Below are positions 1 through 7,610 of a DNA stretch of 35,991 bases, one piece after another (within the stretch, counting starts at the first letter, position 1; every line of letters begins with the position of its first letter). A model generated the notes under the pieces. It ran no database searches and was not told the origin of the DNA. It saw nothing but the letters and a program-made list of their open reading frames with translations. Both the position numbers and the translations under genes were made by a program. Source of the stretch: CAZVFX01 sp964626565 (GTDB taxonomy: Bacteria > Myxococcota_A > UBA9042 > CAIXZC01); the NCBI GenBank assembly GCA_964626565.1, contig CAZVFX010000071.1, forward strand, positions 1 to 35,991. Direction: 5' to 3'.

Positions 1-63
1 GCTAGTCAGCTTGCCGGCACTGCAGCGCAGATGAAGTCGGCTCTAGCAGCCCTGACCAGCTAG
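1..63 (+). CDS. C-terminal end of an unidentified protein (partial)
   Basis: Frame 1 is open from the first base and ends with TAG at 61-63, giving a 20-residue tail (ASQLAGTAAQMKSALAALTS). The alternating small/hydrophobic pattern suits the end of an amphipathic helix. It vaguely recalls the C-terminal helix of methyl-accepting chemotaxis proteins, but it is far too short to assign. It converges with the lipoprotein gene that ends at position 75. The open frame could be chance, so this is tentative. Confidence 0.3.
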   Translation, partial: ASQLAGTAAQMKSALAALTS

Positions 64-74
64 CTGCAACAACT

Positions 75-740
75 CTAGTTTGCGGAGATATCGACGCCCG
101 AGCATTCGAGCATGGTGTCGGAGCACTTCTCGTTGCGGCAGTCTGCACATTCTTGAGTGGATGAGTCGGCGATGCAGACGGGGCAACTCAGCACCGTGCA
201 CTCGCCCAGGTAGCCGAAGCACTCGGAGCACGCGGGCGACAGGCCCGTTTCGTCGGCAATGCACTGTATGACGCACGCGGTGTCCTCGCCTAAATCGAGG
301 TAGCAAGTTTTCAGGCACTGGACTATCTTGGCCTGGGCGCCCGCGTCCGCCGCAATCGCCTTGTCCTCGTCGCTGAGGCAGGCGTCGCCGGGTATGATCT
401 CTTCGGGTTGGATGTCTTCCGGTTCGATTTCCGGTTCAACTTCTTCAACCACGTCAATGGGAGGTGTCCCGGTATCTTCCTGGATATCCTCGGGAGCCTG
501 GATATCTTCGGTCACCTCTTCGATCACCTCCTCAGGTGGTGCGGTCTGGTCTTCCGGAGCCACCTCCTCAGGTGCAACTTCTTCTGGCGCTACCTCAGAA
601 GGTCCAGCGTCTGCTTTGACCTCCTCCACCGCACCGCCCGTGTCTTTGTCATCACCGTCGCTGCTACCGCACCCGCCAAGGGCAAGCGACAGCGCCAGCC
701 CCATGGCGAGAATCGCAGCTACTGAAAACGTCTTCCTCAT
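75..740 (-). CDS. Cys-rich lipoprotein with Glu/Pro repeat spacer
   Basis: Predicted 221-residue secreted lipoprotein of unknown function. The start was placed at the ATG at 738-740 because a GGAGGTG ribosome-binding site lies a few bases upstream and MRKTFSVAAILAMGLALSLA is a good signal peptide ending in the lipobox-like LGGC. The frame stays open to 809 without that support. After the lipidated Cys comes a strongly acidic spacer with the tandem pentapeptide VAPEE and many E/P/D/I residues (about residues 30-120). A compact C-terminal domain follows with 14 cysteines in pairs (CLKTC, CVIQC, CSEC, CPVC, CADC), probably disulfide-bonded. The layout of lipid anchor, acidic stalk and Cys-rich head is typical of large myxobacterial-type secretomes. 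It is transcribed divergently from the gene at 870. No partner or enzymatic motif is visible. Confidence 0.8.
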   Translation of the reverse strand: MRKTFSVAAILAMGLALSLALGGCGSSDGDDKDTGGAVEEVKADAGPSEVAPEEVAPEEVAPEDQTAPPEEVIEEVTEDIQAPEDIQEDTGTPPIDVVEEVEPEIEPEDIQPEEIIPGDACLSDEDKAIAADAGAQAKIVQCLKTCYLDLGEDTACVIQCIADETGLSPACSECFGYLGECTVLSCPVCIADSSTQECADCRNEKCSDTMLECSGVDISAN

Positions 741-869
741 GATCCACCTCCAGAGTTTGTCATTCATGCCACGTCCTTTAAAGGTACCATCGGCCCAACG
801 CGGCCGCAAATTCTTAGGAGAACCGGGCCGGATTCGGTATCATCGTGAACCGAGAGCAGAGGGAGCGCC

Positions 870-2954
870 TTGGGTTTGATTCACAACGCCGCAAAATTTC
901 TACTGTCGGACCGGTTTCTGATTCCGGCGTTTTCCACCCTCGTCTTCATCGTCTACCTGCAGCATTTTGTCGGCCCGACGCAGCTCGACTACTACCCGGG
1001 GGTAGTGAGTCTCCCTACCGTGGCGCTTGCGGGAGTCGAGTTGGAGTGCCCTTCGGCTCGCGGTGAGATGCAGGACCTGGACGACACAGCCCTGTCCCGG
1101 CTCAACGGTTTCTCAGAGCCCTACTATCTCGACCAGCGGCTGGGGCAGCCCGCGCTGCTCGTGCCCTTCTATCTTGCCTTTGGCAAACTGGGCTTTCGTA
1201 TTGGATATGCGCTCTGGAGGGTTGGTCTGTTCCTCGTCGTCTTCTTCATTGCGCTTCGCTTCACCGGGAACCGACCAGCGGCCTACCTGGCGGCTCTCGG
1301 CCTCGTCTTCAACCCGCTATTCCTCGGTATCCGGGTTCTAAATCCCAACCTCGAATCCTCGGTTCTTTCCGGACTGGTGCTGCTCACCCTGCTCCGCTCC
1401 TCCAGGGAGCCTCGTTTTGCAGCCCTGGCAGGAGCGTTTACCGGGGTGCTGTTCGGTGTCGCACACGTATACATGGCGGTTCTGGCGTTTCCGGGCCTGG
1501 TAGTCGGACAGATGGTTGCCGCAGGAAAAGGCTGGGCGGCCCGGGGCAAGGCGCTGGGACTGTTTGCCGTCGGGATGGTGGTTCCCCTGGTCTGCTGGTA
1601 CGGGCTCCAGTCCAACCTGTCGGGGCATAAGCCGGACACTCTCCACGTCTGCCTCGGCAAAATGGTGCTCATCGACGCCCGGGAATCCTGGGCCCGCGCC
1701 GCTTTTGGCGGCGGTGGACCCGAGGAAGGAAAAGGTCCCGGCGGCCCCGGCGAAGGCCCGGGTCAAGGCCCGGGTCAAGGCCCGGGTCAAGGCCCGGGTG
1801 AGGGGCCCGGTCAGCGTGGCCCCGGCGGCGAACCCGGCAAGGGCGGCCCCGGCGGCGCTACTCCCGGGGGGCTCGACCCGTGCAAAGACGAAGTCGGCGG
1901 GTGGCACATCCACAGGATAGGCCCCCTCGTAGTCTCCATCTGGGGTATGCTCAACTGGCCGTTCAACGACAACCTGGTGCGCTCCGGGGGAGTCCCGTTC
2001 CCCTTCATGCTCTATATGCCCTTCGTAATGCTCACCACTTTCGGCGCACTCATGTTCTCAGCCGCGCTGCTGGGGATCGGACTTGCAGTGGGAAGGCGCC
2101 GTGAATCTCCGGTGACGTGGGCGCTTTTGTTGCACCTGTTGCTGGTAGGGTCGTTTCTGGCCGTCCAGGAGAATATCGGCGGCTTCAAGTTCTCCTTCGT
2201 AGCCTGGCTGTACCTTCCCATGGCCGTCTTCGCAGCCGCCGGTCTGGCCCCGTTGCTCCAACCCCCAAAGTGGAAGTTGTGGGCCGCCTATCTGGCTCTC
2301 CTCGCCGCCACCTGGGGGGCTTGCACGGTCGGTGCCTCAGCTCAATTCCCCCTGGACCAGCGCTGGATTTCACAGTTTAGCTGGAAGGGGATTGCCCAAC
2401 GTATAGGTGAAACCGAATCGGCACAGGCCGCGGACCGGCAAAGTGCGGTTACCAGGTTCAGTCTTTTTCCCGCCGTAGCCCCCTCATATGGCGAAGGAGA
2501 AACGGGCGGACTTGCGTCCCGGGAAGGTCTGCTCGCCTCAGAGCTGGAAGGGGAAGTACACGTGTCGGAGAATCAGGCGTGGCTCACCGCGGATGCAGTC
2601 TCAGCCCTTCCCGAAGGTGCGGTGGTGCTGGTGAACCCGTACCTGGAAACCGATGCCCGGGTGCTGGCGGACACGGGGCGATGCGTTATTCGGACTCCAG
2701 CTTTGAAACCGGGCTACGGAACGGTGTTCACAAGATGGCTCAACGGCCTCAATCCCGTTTTTGAACACGGGGTTGAACAGGTCTATCTGGTTGACTCGGT
2801 GTCCTTCCCCATCGCCCGATATCTGGGGCAAGGGAACGTGGAACTCATTCGCTTCAACGGCTACAACCTGGTTTACAGGATTCCCAATCACGACCGGTTG
2901 TTCAAGGGACCGGGGATGTCCGGCGGCGCAGGACCCGGGGGAGGGCCCAGATGA
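870..2954 (+). CDS. Polytopic membrane protein, GT-C glycosyltransferase-like, with Gly-Pro-rich loop
   Basis: A 694-residue integral membrane protein. It begins at a TTG (MGLIHNAAK) preceded by GGGAG. About ten hydrophobic segments alternate with short polar loops. The first large extracytoplasmic loop contains SEPYYLDQRLGQP, and this order of features recalls lipid-linked-sugar GT-C enzymes of the PMT/ArnT type, although no diagnostic motif fixes the assignment. About residues 285-340 form a hydrophilic insertion made of Gly-Pro-Gly-Gln/Glu repeats, followed by CKDEVGGWHIHRIG; this loop should face the periplasm. The C-terminal ~180 residues are soluble. The stop overlaps the next ATG (ATGA), so it leads a four-gene translationally coupled operon for an envelope function. 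A polysaccharide or glycan job is inferred from topology and from the SGNH-fold partner. Confidence 0.75.
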   Translation: MGLIHNAAKFLLSDRFLIPAFSTLVFIVYLQHFVGPTQLDYYPGVVSLPTVALAGVELECPSARGEMQDLDDTALSRLNGFSEPYYLDQRLGQPALLVPFYLAFGKLGFRIGYALWRVGLFLVVFFIALRFTGNRPAAYLAALGLVFNPLFLGIRVLNPNLESSVLSGLVLLTLLRSSREPRFAALAGAFTGVLFGVAHVYMAVLAFPGLVVGQMVAAGKGWAARGKALGLFAVGMVVPLVCWYGLQSNLSGHKPDTLHVCLGKMVLIDARESWARAAFGGGGPEEGKGPGGPGEGPGQGPGQGPGQGPGEGPGQRGPGGEPGKGGPGGATPGGLDPCKDEVGGWHIHRIGPLVVSIWGMLNWPFNDNLVRSGGVPFPFMLYMPFVMLTTFGALMFSAALLGIGLAVGRRRESPVTWALLLHLLLVGSFLAVQENIGGFKFSFVAWLYLPMAVFAAAGLAPLLQPPKWKLWAAYLALLAATWGACTVGASAQFPLDQRWISQFSWKGIAQRIGETESAQAADRQSAVTRFSLFPAVAPSYGEGETGGLASREGLLASELEGEVHVSENQAWLTADAVSALPEGAVVLVNPYLETDARVLADTGRCVIRTPALKPGYGTVFTRWLNGLNPVFEHGVEQVYLVDSVSFPIARYLGQGNVELIRFNGYNLVYRIPNHDRLFKGPGMSGGAGPGGGPR
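1755..1802 (+). repeat. 12-bp tandem repeat coding Gly-Pro-Gly-Gln
   Basis: Four head-to-tail copies of GGCCCGGGTCAA (the last ends GTGAG) lie inside the membrane protein gene at 870-2954. The unit is four codons long, so changes in copy number keep the frame and simply lengthen a flexible Gly-Pro loop. Flanking sequence is a degenerate extension of the same pattern. Confidence 0.9.
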
Positions 2955-3286
2955 TGCAATGGTTCCTCGCGGCATTGTTGTTTGTCGGCGCCGGATTCGG
3001 CCTTTGGGTTGCCGCGGGCGGGGTTTTCTCTTCCCGCCGCGGCGCGGAGAGTGCGTTGTTGTTCACCACGCTCGCCCTGGCCGCGCTGGCGCTGGTTTGC
3101 ATCGGCTTGGTAGCCTTTGCCGGGATCTTCCCGAGCAAAGTGGTGGTCGTCGTGGGCGCCTGCATAATCGTGTTGGGAGGAATAGGGTTGGATCTGGCCC
3201 GGCGCATCGGGCGCAAGAGGCTTTACGGGTTCAAGGATACGGTTACGGGCTGGCTCACTCGCCCCGTGGGAGGGAATGAAGAATGA
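2951..3286 (+). CDS. Small three-helix membrane protein
   Basis: A 111-residue hydrophobic protein with three likely membrane spans (about residues 3-24, 34-57 and 62-82) and a basic cytoplasmic end (LARRIGRKRLYGFKDTV). The start ATG overlaps the stop of the upstream gene by four bases, and its own stop overlaps the next ATG (ATGA) in the same way. This indicates translational coupling within the operon that runs from 870 to 4792. No known family was recognised. By context it is an accessory subunit of the upstream GT-C-like protein or of a small envelope complex. Confidence 0.75.
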   Translation: MMQWFLAALLFVGAGFGLWVAAGGVFSSRRGAESALLFTTLALAALALVCIGLVAFAGIFPSKVVVVVGACIIVLGGIGLDLARRIGRKRLYGFKDTVTGWLTRPVGGNEE

Positions 3287-3825
3287 CAACTAGGATTCCC
3301 TTCCGTAAATTCGCACCGTTTCTTCCCGCCGCCCTGTTGGCTGCGCTGGTTGCGGGGGGCGTGATCGCCGGGATGATCGAAAGCAGCGGACTGCTGCTCT
3401 CCAAATCGCGCCGGGCCCTGGTCACTGCCCAGGTGCTGTCTCGGGTCGAAGAGGCGCACAATTCCCTCACCGGCCGCTACTTCGGGGAAGGGGACTTGGG
3501 GCCGGAAGGCTCAGCTTCGGTTCTTTCCCTGGTGAGTGCGCGTTGGGAGGAGATCGAGTTGTCCGCGCTTGACCAAAATGCCGGTTGGGTCGCCTCTCTC
3601 AAGGCCGCAGCCGCCCCTCATTACGTCGTCTTCGGAGGTGAAACCCTCACCATCTTTGCGGTGGACACACCACCTGATATCGGGCTGATTCCCAGTCTCC
3701 CGGAGCACCCTCCGGCCGGCTGGATCCAGGTCCACTCCAAGAAGCTGGTGCCGCTATTTAATCCCCGTGCGGCGGCCGCCGAAAGGCCTGCGGGCAAACC
3801 CGCGGGAGGGGGCGGCATTGACTAG
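3283..3825 (+). CDS. Single-pass membrane-anchored protein of unknown function
   Basis: A 180-residue protein with a basic N-terminus (MTTRIPFRKF), one hydrophobic segment (about residues 11-31) and a soluble, probably periplasmic domain. This topology resembles the N-terminal anchor of type II minor pilins/pseudopilins only superficially: there is no G-F-x-x-x-E cleavage site. The soluble part has short beta-like stretches (HYVVFGGETLTIFAVD, GWIQVHSKKLVPLF) and ends in a Gly/Ala/Pro tail. It overlaps the previous gene by four bases and the next one by eight if that gene starts at the TTG at 3818. Not assigned to a family. Confidence 0.7.
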   Translation: MTTRIPFRKFAPFLPAALLAALVAGGVIAGMIESSGLLLSKSRRALVTAQVLSRVEEAHNSLTGRYFGEGDLGPEGSASVLSLVSARWEEIELSALDQNAGWVASLKAAAAPHYVVFGGETLTIFAVDTPPDIGLIPSLPEHPPAGWIQVHSKKLVPLFNPRAAAAERPAGKPAGGGGID

Positions 3826-4792
3826 GCGAACCAAGTGGATCGTGGCTGGGACGGCGGCCCTGTTGCTCCTCGCAGTGGGAGTTGCGGTCCTCGGCATCAT
3901 CGTGCACATCTCCCCACGTCGACTCCCGCTGGAGTTCCACCCGGAGCTCCCGGGCGACATGACCCCCGGTAAGGAGTACAAGTTCGACGCCAACCTGCTG
4001 GAAGAACGTCACACCATCTCCCACTGGTTCACATTTAGCGTTAACAGCCTTGGGTTTCGAGGGCCGGAGGTCGACCTGGAGACGGCGGGTTGGACCGCGC
4101 TTGTGCTCGGAGATGGTTTTGCCTTCGGGTACGGCATCAATCACAATGAACCGTTCGCACCCCAACTGGAAATCTCCCTGCGGGAGCGGCACCCCGCGCT
4201 CAACGCCGCGGTGCTCAACGCGGGAGTACCCGGGTACACAATTACCGATGAACTCGCCTACATGAAGGAGAAGGGGCACAAGCTGAAGCCCGACCTGGTG
4301 ATTATCGTCGTGGCCGACGATGATATCTGGCAGGTCAAGCGGCCGTTCCAGGTGAGGGAGCTCACCAGAAAGATAGCGGAGCGCCGTATCTTCGGTCTCG
4401 AGCTACTGTTCTGGAAAGTGACCGGACAAGCCTACTTTGTGATCGAGCATGACGCGGATTCCGGCGGCAACGAGCGCATCCGGGAATACCTGAAACTGCT
4501 GGACAGCTATATGGAGCACCTGAGCGAACTGCAGGCCCTGGTCAAAGGGTGGGGCGGCGAGGTGTTGCTTATCGTGGAGAAGGTGGAGTATCCGGGACTC
4601 GAAAAGGCCTTGAGCAAGGCGAAGATTCCTCTGGTGGTGGTGGAGAGGGCCATCCCCGGACTCGACGGCAGCACCGGGAGAGGTGGTGAGTACTTCTCAC
4701 CCGACGGGCACTGGTCGGCAAAAACCAACCACGAGCTGGCCGTGTATGTTGCCGGGTGGCTCGCGGAACAGGGATTGCTTCCTTCCCTCTGA
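3818..4792 (+). CDS. Membrane-anchored SGNH-hydrolase-fold protein lacking the catalytic serine
   Basis: A 324-residue protein with an N-terminal signal-anchor (about residues 7-29) and a periplasmic SGNH/GDSL-like domain. The TTG at 3818 was chosen because GGAGGG lies seven bases upstream. An ATG at 3767 is in frame but would give a 59-base overlap and a long charged extension before the anchor. Block I reads LGDGFAFGYG instead of GDSF, so Gly100 sits where the nucleophilic Ser should be; the GGT codon is one base from AGT. Block II (NAGVPG) and the block V D-x-H dyad (D296, H298 in SPDGHWS) are kept. The block III Asn seems replaced (VADDDIW). In known systems membrane-anchored SGNH proteins act as acetylesterases or acetyltransferases on exopolysaccharides. 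This copy may bind glycan without hydrolysing it. It is the last gene of the 870-4792 operon. Confidence 0.75.
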   Translation: MTRRTKWIVAGTAALLLLAVGVAVLGIIVHISPRRLPLEFHPELPGDMTPGKEYKFDANLLEERHTISHWFTFSVNSLGFRGPEVDLETAGWTALVLGDGFAFGYGINHNEPFAPQLEISLRERHPALNAAVLNAGVPGYTITDELAYMKEKGHKLKPDLVIIVVADDDIWQVKRPFQVRELTRKIAERRIFGLELLFWKVTGQAYFVIEHDADSGGNERIREYLKLLDSYMEHLSELQALVKGWGGEVLLIVEKVEYPGLEKALSKAKIPLVVVERAIPGLDGSTGRGGEYFSPDGHWSAKTNHELAVYVAGWLAEQGLLPSL

Positions 4793-4795
4793 CCG

Positions 4796-5923
4796 CTACG
4801 GTTGGGGCGAGTCAAGCTGCAAACTGCCCGCGTCATTAAAGGACACCGGCACGTACCGCACCCGCCGGTCAAAGCCGTTCTCCGATGTCACTTTGGTGTG
4901 ATAGAACATCAGAAGATCGTCGCACGCACCGGCTGAGACGCTGTGATGGCCCGGCCCCCAGAACTGGGCCTCTTCATTCTTATGCAGGAAGGGGTTGTCG
5001 TCTCTCTTTACGAAAGGTCCGAACGGCGTCGGTCCAACCGCGACCCCCAGCGCGTAGTTTGCGGTTTCCGCAAAGTTCCCCGAGTACATCATGTGGTAAC
5101 TGCCACCATGTTCGATCACCCAGGGCCCTTCCATGCCGAACAACTCCCACGTGCCTGCGTCGGGCTCCATCACCACTTCCGGTGACACATCTTTGAGCGT
5201 GATATAATCAACCATGGGAGTCGCCCTGATAATGCTTAGCGGCGTGTACGCGGTGGCATAGAATGTAAGCGAGCCGTCCGCGGCGGCAAGTACGAATGCG
5301 TCGATGGTAAACTCTTCAAAATCCAGGTCGCTGCGGTCGGTGCCTCGATGTTCGAACACACCGTCGCCTACTCCTCCGTAGCCGCCGCCGGCGAGAGGAT
5401 GCTCCAGCAGTTCTTCAAACGGTCCCGTGGGTGAGTCGGAGTAGGCGACTCCGATCATCATGGCTGCAGTGTAGTAGAGGAAAAACCCCTCGTCCGCTTG
5501 CTGCACATGGGGAGCCCAGGCCTGCCCTTCCGCATTCCAGGTGCCGGGAATCGGACTCCAAACGGTTCCGCCCGCAGTCCACTCCTGCAGGTCTTCGGAC
5601 AGCCACACTTGAAGGTCGACCTTGTTGTTGGTGGCGTAAAGATACCAGGTTGAACCGACTTTCAGAACATGGGGATCCGCCAGGTCGGGGAGGCCTTCAA
5701 TATCGTTGGCCGCGGGCACATTGAGAACGGTGTGCGGTAGATAGTCGATGGCTTGGCAGCTCGCCTGGCCCTCTTCGGCAGACAGATCCGGAGTCGAGTC
5801 CGGCGCGGCTATGGGCTCGCCCGAACCGTCCGTTCCGCAGGCCAGGAAGGCCAGGCAGACGACCAGCGTCAGGGTGGTAGATATCCGGTGCGTTCCGGAA
5901 CATGTTCTGGCTTTCCTTTTCAC
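4796..5923 (-). CDS. GH43-like five-bladed propeller glycosidase, lipoprotein
   Basis: A 375-residue predicted secreted glycoside hydrolase of the GH43 type (arabinanase/xylosidase/galactosidase fold). The start is taken as the GTG at 5921-5923, which gives a signal peptide with the lipobox-like FLAC; the frame upstream of it only mirrors the divergent tldD gene. The three GH43 catalytic acids are recognisable: Asp83 in LADPHV (base), Asp208 in TIDAFV (pKa modulator) and Glu265 in GMEGPW (acid). A GPGHHS segment near residue 325 matches the histidine that binds the central metal in that family. The repeated YLYATN / FFLYYT / FYAT / HMMYSG / LMFYHT strands mark the blades. Fold and catalytic role are fairly secure; the substrate cannot be read. 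It converges with the SGNH operon with only three bases between stops. Confidence 0.8.
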   Translation of the reverse strand: MKRKARTCSGTHRISTTLTLVVCLAFLACGTDGSGEPIAAPDSTPDLSAEEGQASCQAIDYLPHTVLNVPAANDIEGLPDLADPHVLKVGSTWYLYATNNKVDLQVWLSEDLQEWTAGGTVWSPIPGTWNAEGQAWAPHVQQADEGFFLYYTAAMMIGVAYSDSPTGPFEELLEHPLAGGGYGGVGDGVFEHRGTDRSDLDFEEFTIDAFVLAAADGSLTFYATAYTPLSIIRATPMVDYITLKDVSPEVVMEPDAGTWELFGMEGPWVIEHGGSYHMMYSGNFAETANYALGVAVGPTPFGPFVKRDDNPFLHKNEEAQFWGPGHHSVSAGACDDLLMFYHTKVTSENGFDRRVRYVPVSFNDAGSLQLDSPQP

Positions 5924-6068
5924 GGCTACATTGTGGCCGAGCGTGCAATCGAAAGCAAGTTCGACCGACTCCCGGCAAAAGCCTTGAAACAGGGGCGCGG
6001 CTGAAGCTATCATCGCGTGAAGACTCCGGCTTCCGTTTCGGGGGAGCCTTTCAGCGGGAGGGCAGGTA

Positions 6069-7610
6069 ATGAAAGTTGGTAAAGGCGAGTGGACCAGGCG
6101 TGAATTCCTGGCCGCCAGTGCCGCGGCGGGGGCGGGAGCTATGCTCCTGGGACCCCACGTGGCTTTGGGAGGGCAGACACCCATGAAGATGGACGAGGCG
6201 CTCGGCGCCCATTTTGGTGTTGATATGGCCACTGCGCTGCGAGTTGCGGAGCGCATGGTAGCAAGAGGGGCGGACCTGGGCGAGCTGTACTTCGAGGACA
6301 CTATCAGGACCGGTCTTATTATGGAGGATGGCAAACTGCGCGATGTCACCTACCAGGAGGATACGGGTGCGGGCCTGCGCGCGGTGTTGGGTGACAGCCA
6401 GGCGTACGGGTATACTCAGCTTCTAGAGCCCCGTGAGTTGGAGAAGGTGGCGGGACGGGTCGCGGCTGTGGCCGACAAACCGGGTGATGAAGAGCGCGTC
6501 ATCGTTGGCAAGCAACTGAAATACGCCGGCGGGCTGTACACCGGGGAAGGGGCTTCCGTGAGGATCCCTGCCGCGGACAAGCTGGCACTCCTCCAGCGGG
6601 CCGACGCCGCTGCGCGGAAGTACTCCCCACTCATTCGCAGAGTCGACCTTCAACTCACAGAGGAGTTGAGGATCATCGGACTGGTGAGCACCCTCGGGGA
6701 CATGTTCATCGACTATCAGCCCATGCTGAGTCTTAGAGTTACCACCTATGCCGAAAAGGGAGCGCTCAAACAGCGCGGTTACGTCGGTGGCGGGGGGCGA
6801 ATGGGGCTCGACTATTTCGACCGAGTATCCCCGGAGAAGATAGCCATCAGGTCCGCTGCAATCGCGGTGGGTATGCTGGAAGCGAAGCCCGCCCCTGCAG
6901 GAGAGCAGACTGTAGTTCTGGCCCCCGGGGACTCCGGTATTCTGCTTCACGAGGCGGTGGGACACGGCCTGGAGGCCGATTTCAATCGCAAAGGCACGTC
7001 GAAGTACTCGGGCAAGGTGGGGGAGAAGGTGGCCAGCCCACTGTGCACCGTCATCGATGACGGCACCATCCCCCGGTCCCGGGGGTCCATCAACGTCGAC
7101 GATGAGGGGTCTCTCTCTTCCCATAATGTACTCATCGAAAAGGGAATCTTGCGGGACTACATGCATGACTGGGTGAGCAGCCGCCATTACAAGCTCAACC
7201 GCTCCGGTAACGGGCGGCGCCAGAGCTATCGCCATCCGCCATATCCCCGCATGACAAATACCTACATGCTGGCCGGAGAGAGCGATCCGGAAGAGATTAT
7301 CGGCAGCACGAAGAAGGGGATCTACTGCAAGACTTTCAGTGGCGGGCAAGTGAACATCTCCAACGGCGATTTTGTATTTCAGGTCATCGAATCCTACCTC
7401 ATTGAAGAAGGGAAACTCACTGCGCCACTGAAGGATGTTGTGATCATCGGTAACGGTCCCGACGCCCTGGCCAAGGTCAGTATGGCTGGAACCGACCTGG
7501 AACACAGTGACGGACGTTGGACCTGCGGCAAGGCCGGCCAGATGGTTCCCGTGGGAGTCGGCATTCCTACCGTCAAAATTGACGGAATCACGGTAGGAGG
7601 TACGGCATGA
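6069..7610 (+). CDS. tldD: TldD-family metalloprotease with Tat signal
   Basis: A 513-residue TldD homolog, the catalytic subunit of the TldD/TldE protease that trims unfolded peptides and in known cases removes leaders of modified peptides such as microcin B17. The zinc motif HEAVGH is intact (H294, E295, H298), followed by GLEADFNRKG as in the family. Unlike cytosolic E. coli TldD (481 residues), this one starts with a textbook twin-arginine signal: T9-R-R-E-F-L14, then the Ala/Gly-rich stretch AASAAAGAGAMLL. The enzyme is therefore probably folded in the cytoplasm and exported. The ATG at 6069 follows GGAGGGCAGG. The next gene, tldE, overlaps by four bases (ATGA). It is divergent from the GH43-like gene, with a 145-bp shared upstream region. 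Confidence 0.92.
   Translation: MKVGKGEWTRREFLAASAAAGAGAMLLGPHVALGGQTPMKMDEALGAHFGVDMATALRVAERMVARGADLGELYFEDTIRTGLIMEDGKLRDVTYQEDTGAGLRAVLGDSQAYGYTQLLEPRELEKVAGRVAAVADKPGDEERVIVGKQLKYAGGLYTGEGASVRIPAADKLALLQRADAAARKYSPLIRRVDLQLTEELRIIGLVSTLGDMFIDYQPMLSLRVTTYAEKGALKQRGYVGGGGRMGLDYFDRVSPEKIAIRSAAIAVGMLEAKPAPAGEQTVVLAPGDSGILLHEAVGHGLEADFNRKGTSKYSGKVGEKVASPLCTVIDDGTIPRSRGSINVDDEGSLSSHNVLIEKGILRDYMHDWVSSRHYKLNRSGNGRRQSYRHPPYPRMTNTYMLAGESDPEEIIGSTKKGIYCKTFSGGQVNISNGDFVFQVIESYLIEEGKLTAPLKDVVIIGNGPDALAKVSMAGTDLEHSDGRWTCGKAGQMVPVGVGIPTVKIDGITVGGTA

Noticed and set aside
5924..6349. N-terminal extension of the GH43-like frame.
   Set aside because: It lies antisense to tldD and has no signal or domain; the GTG at 5923 directly precedes a signal peptide.
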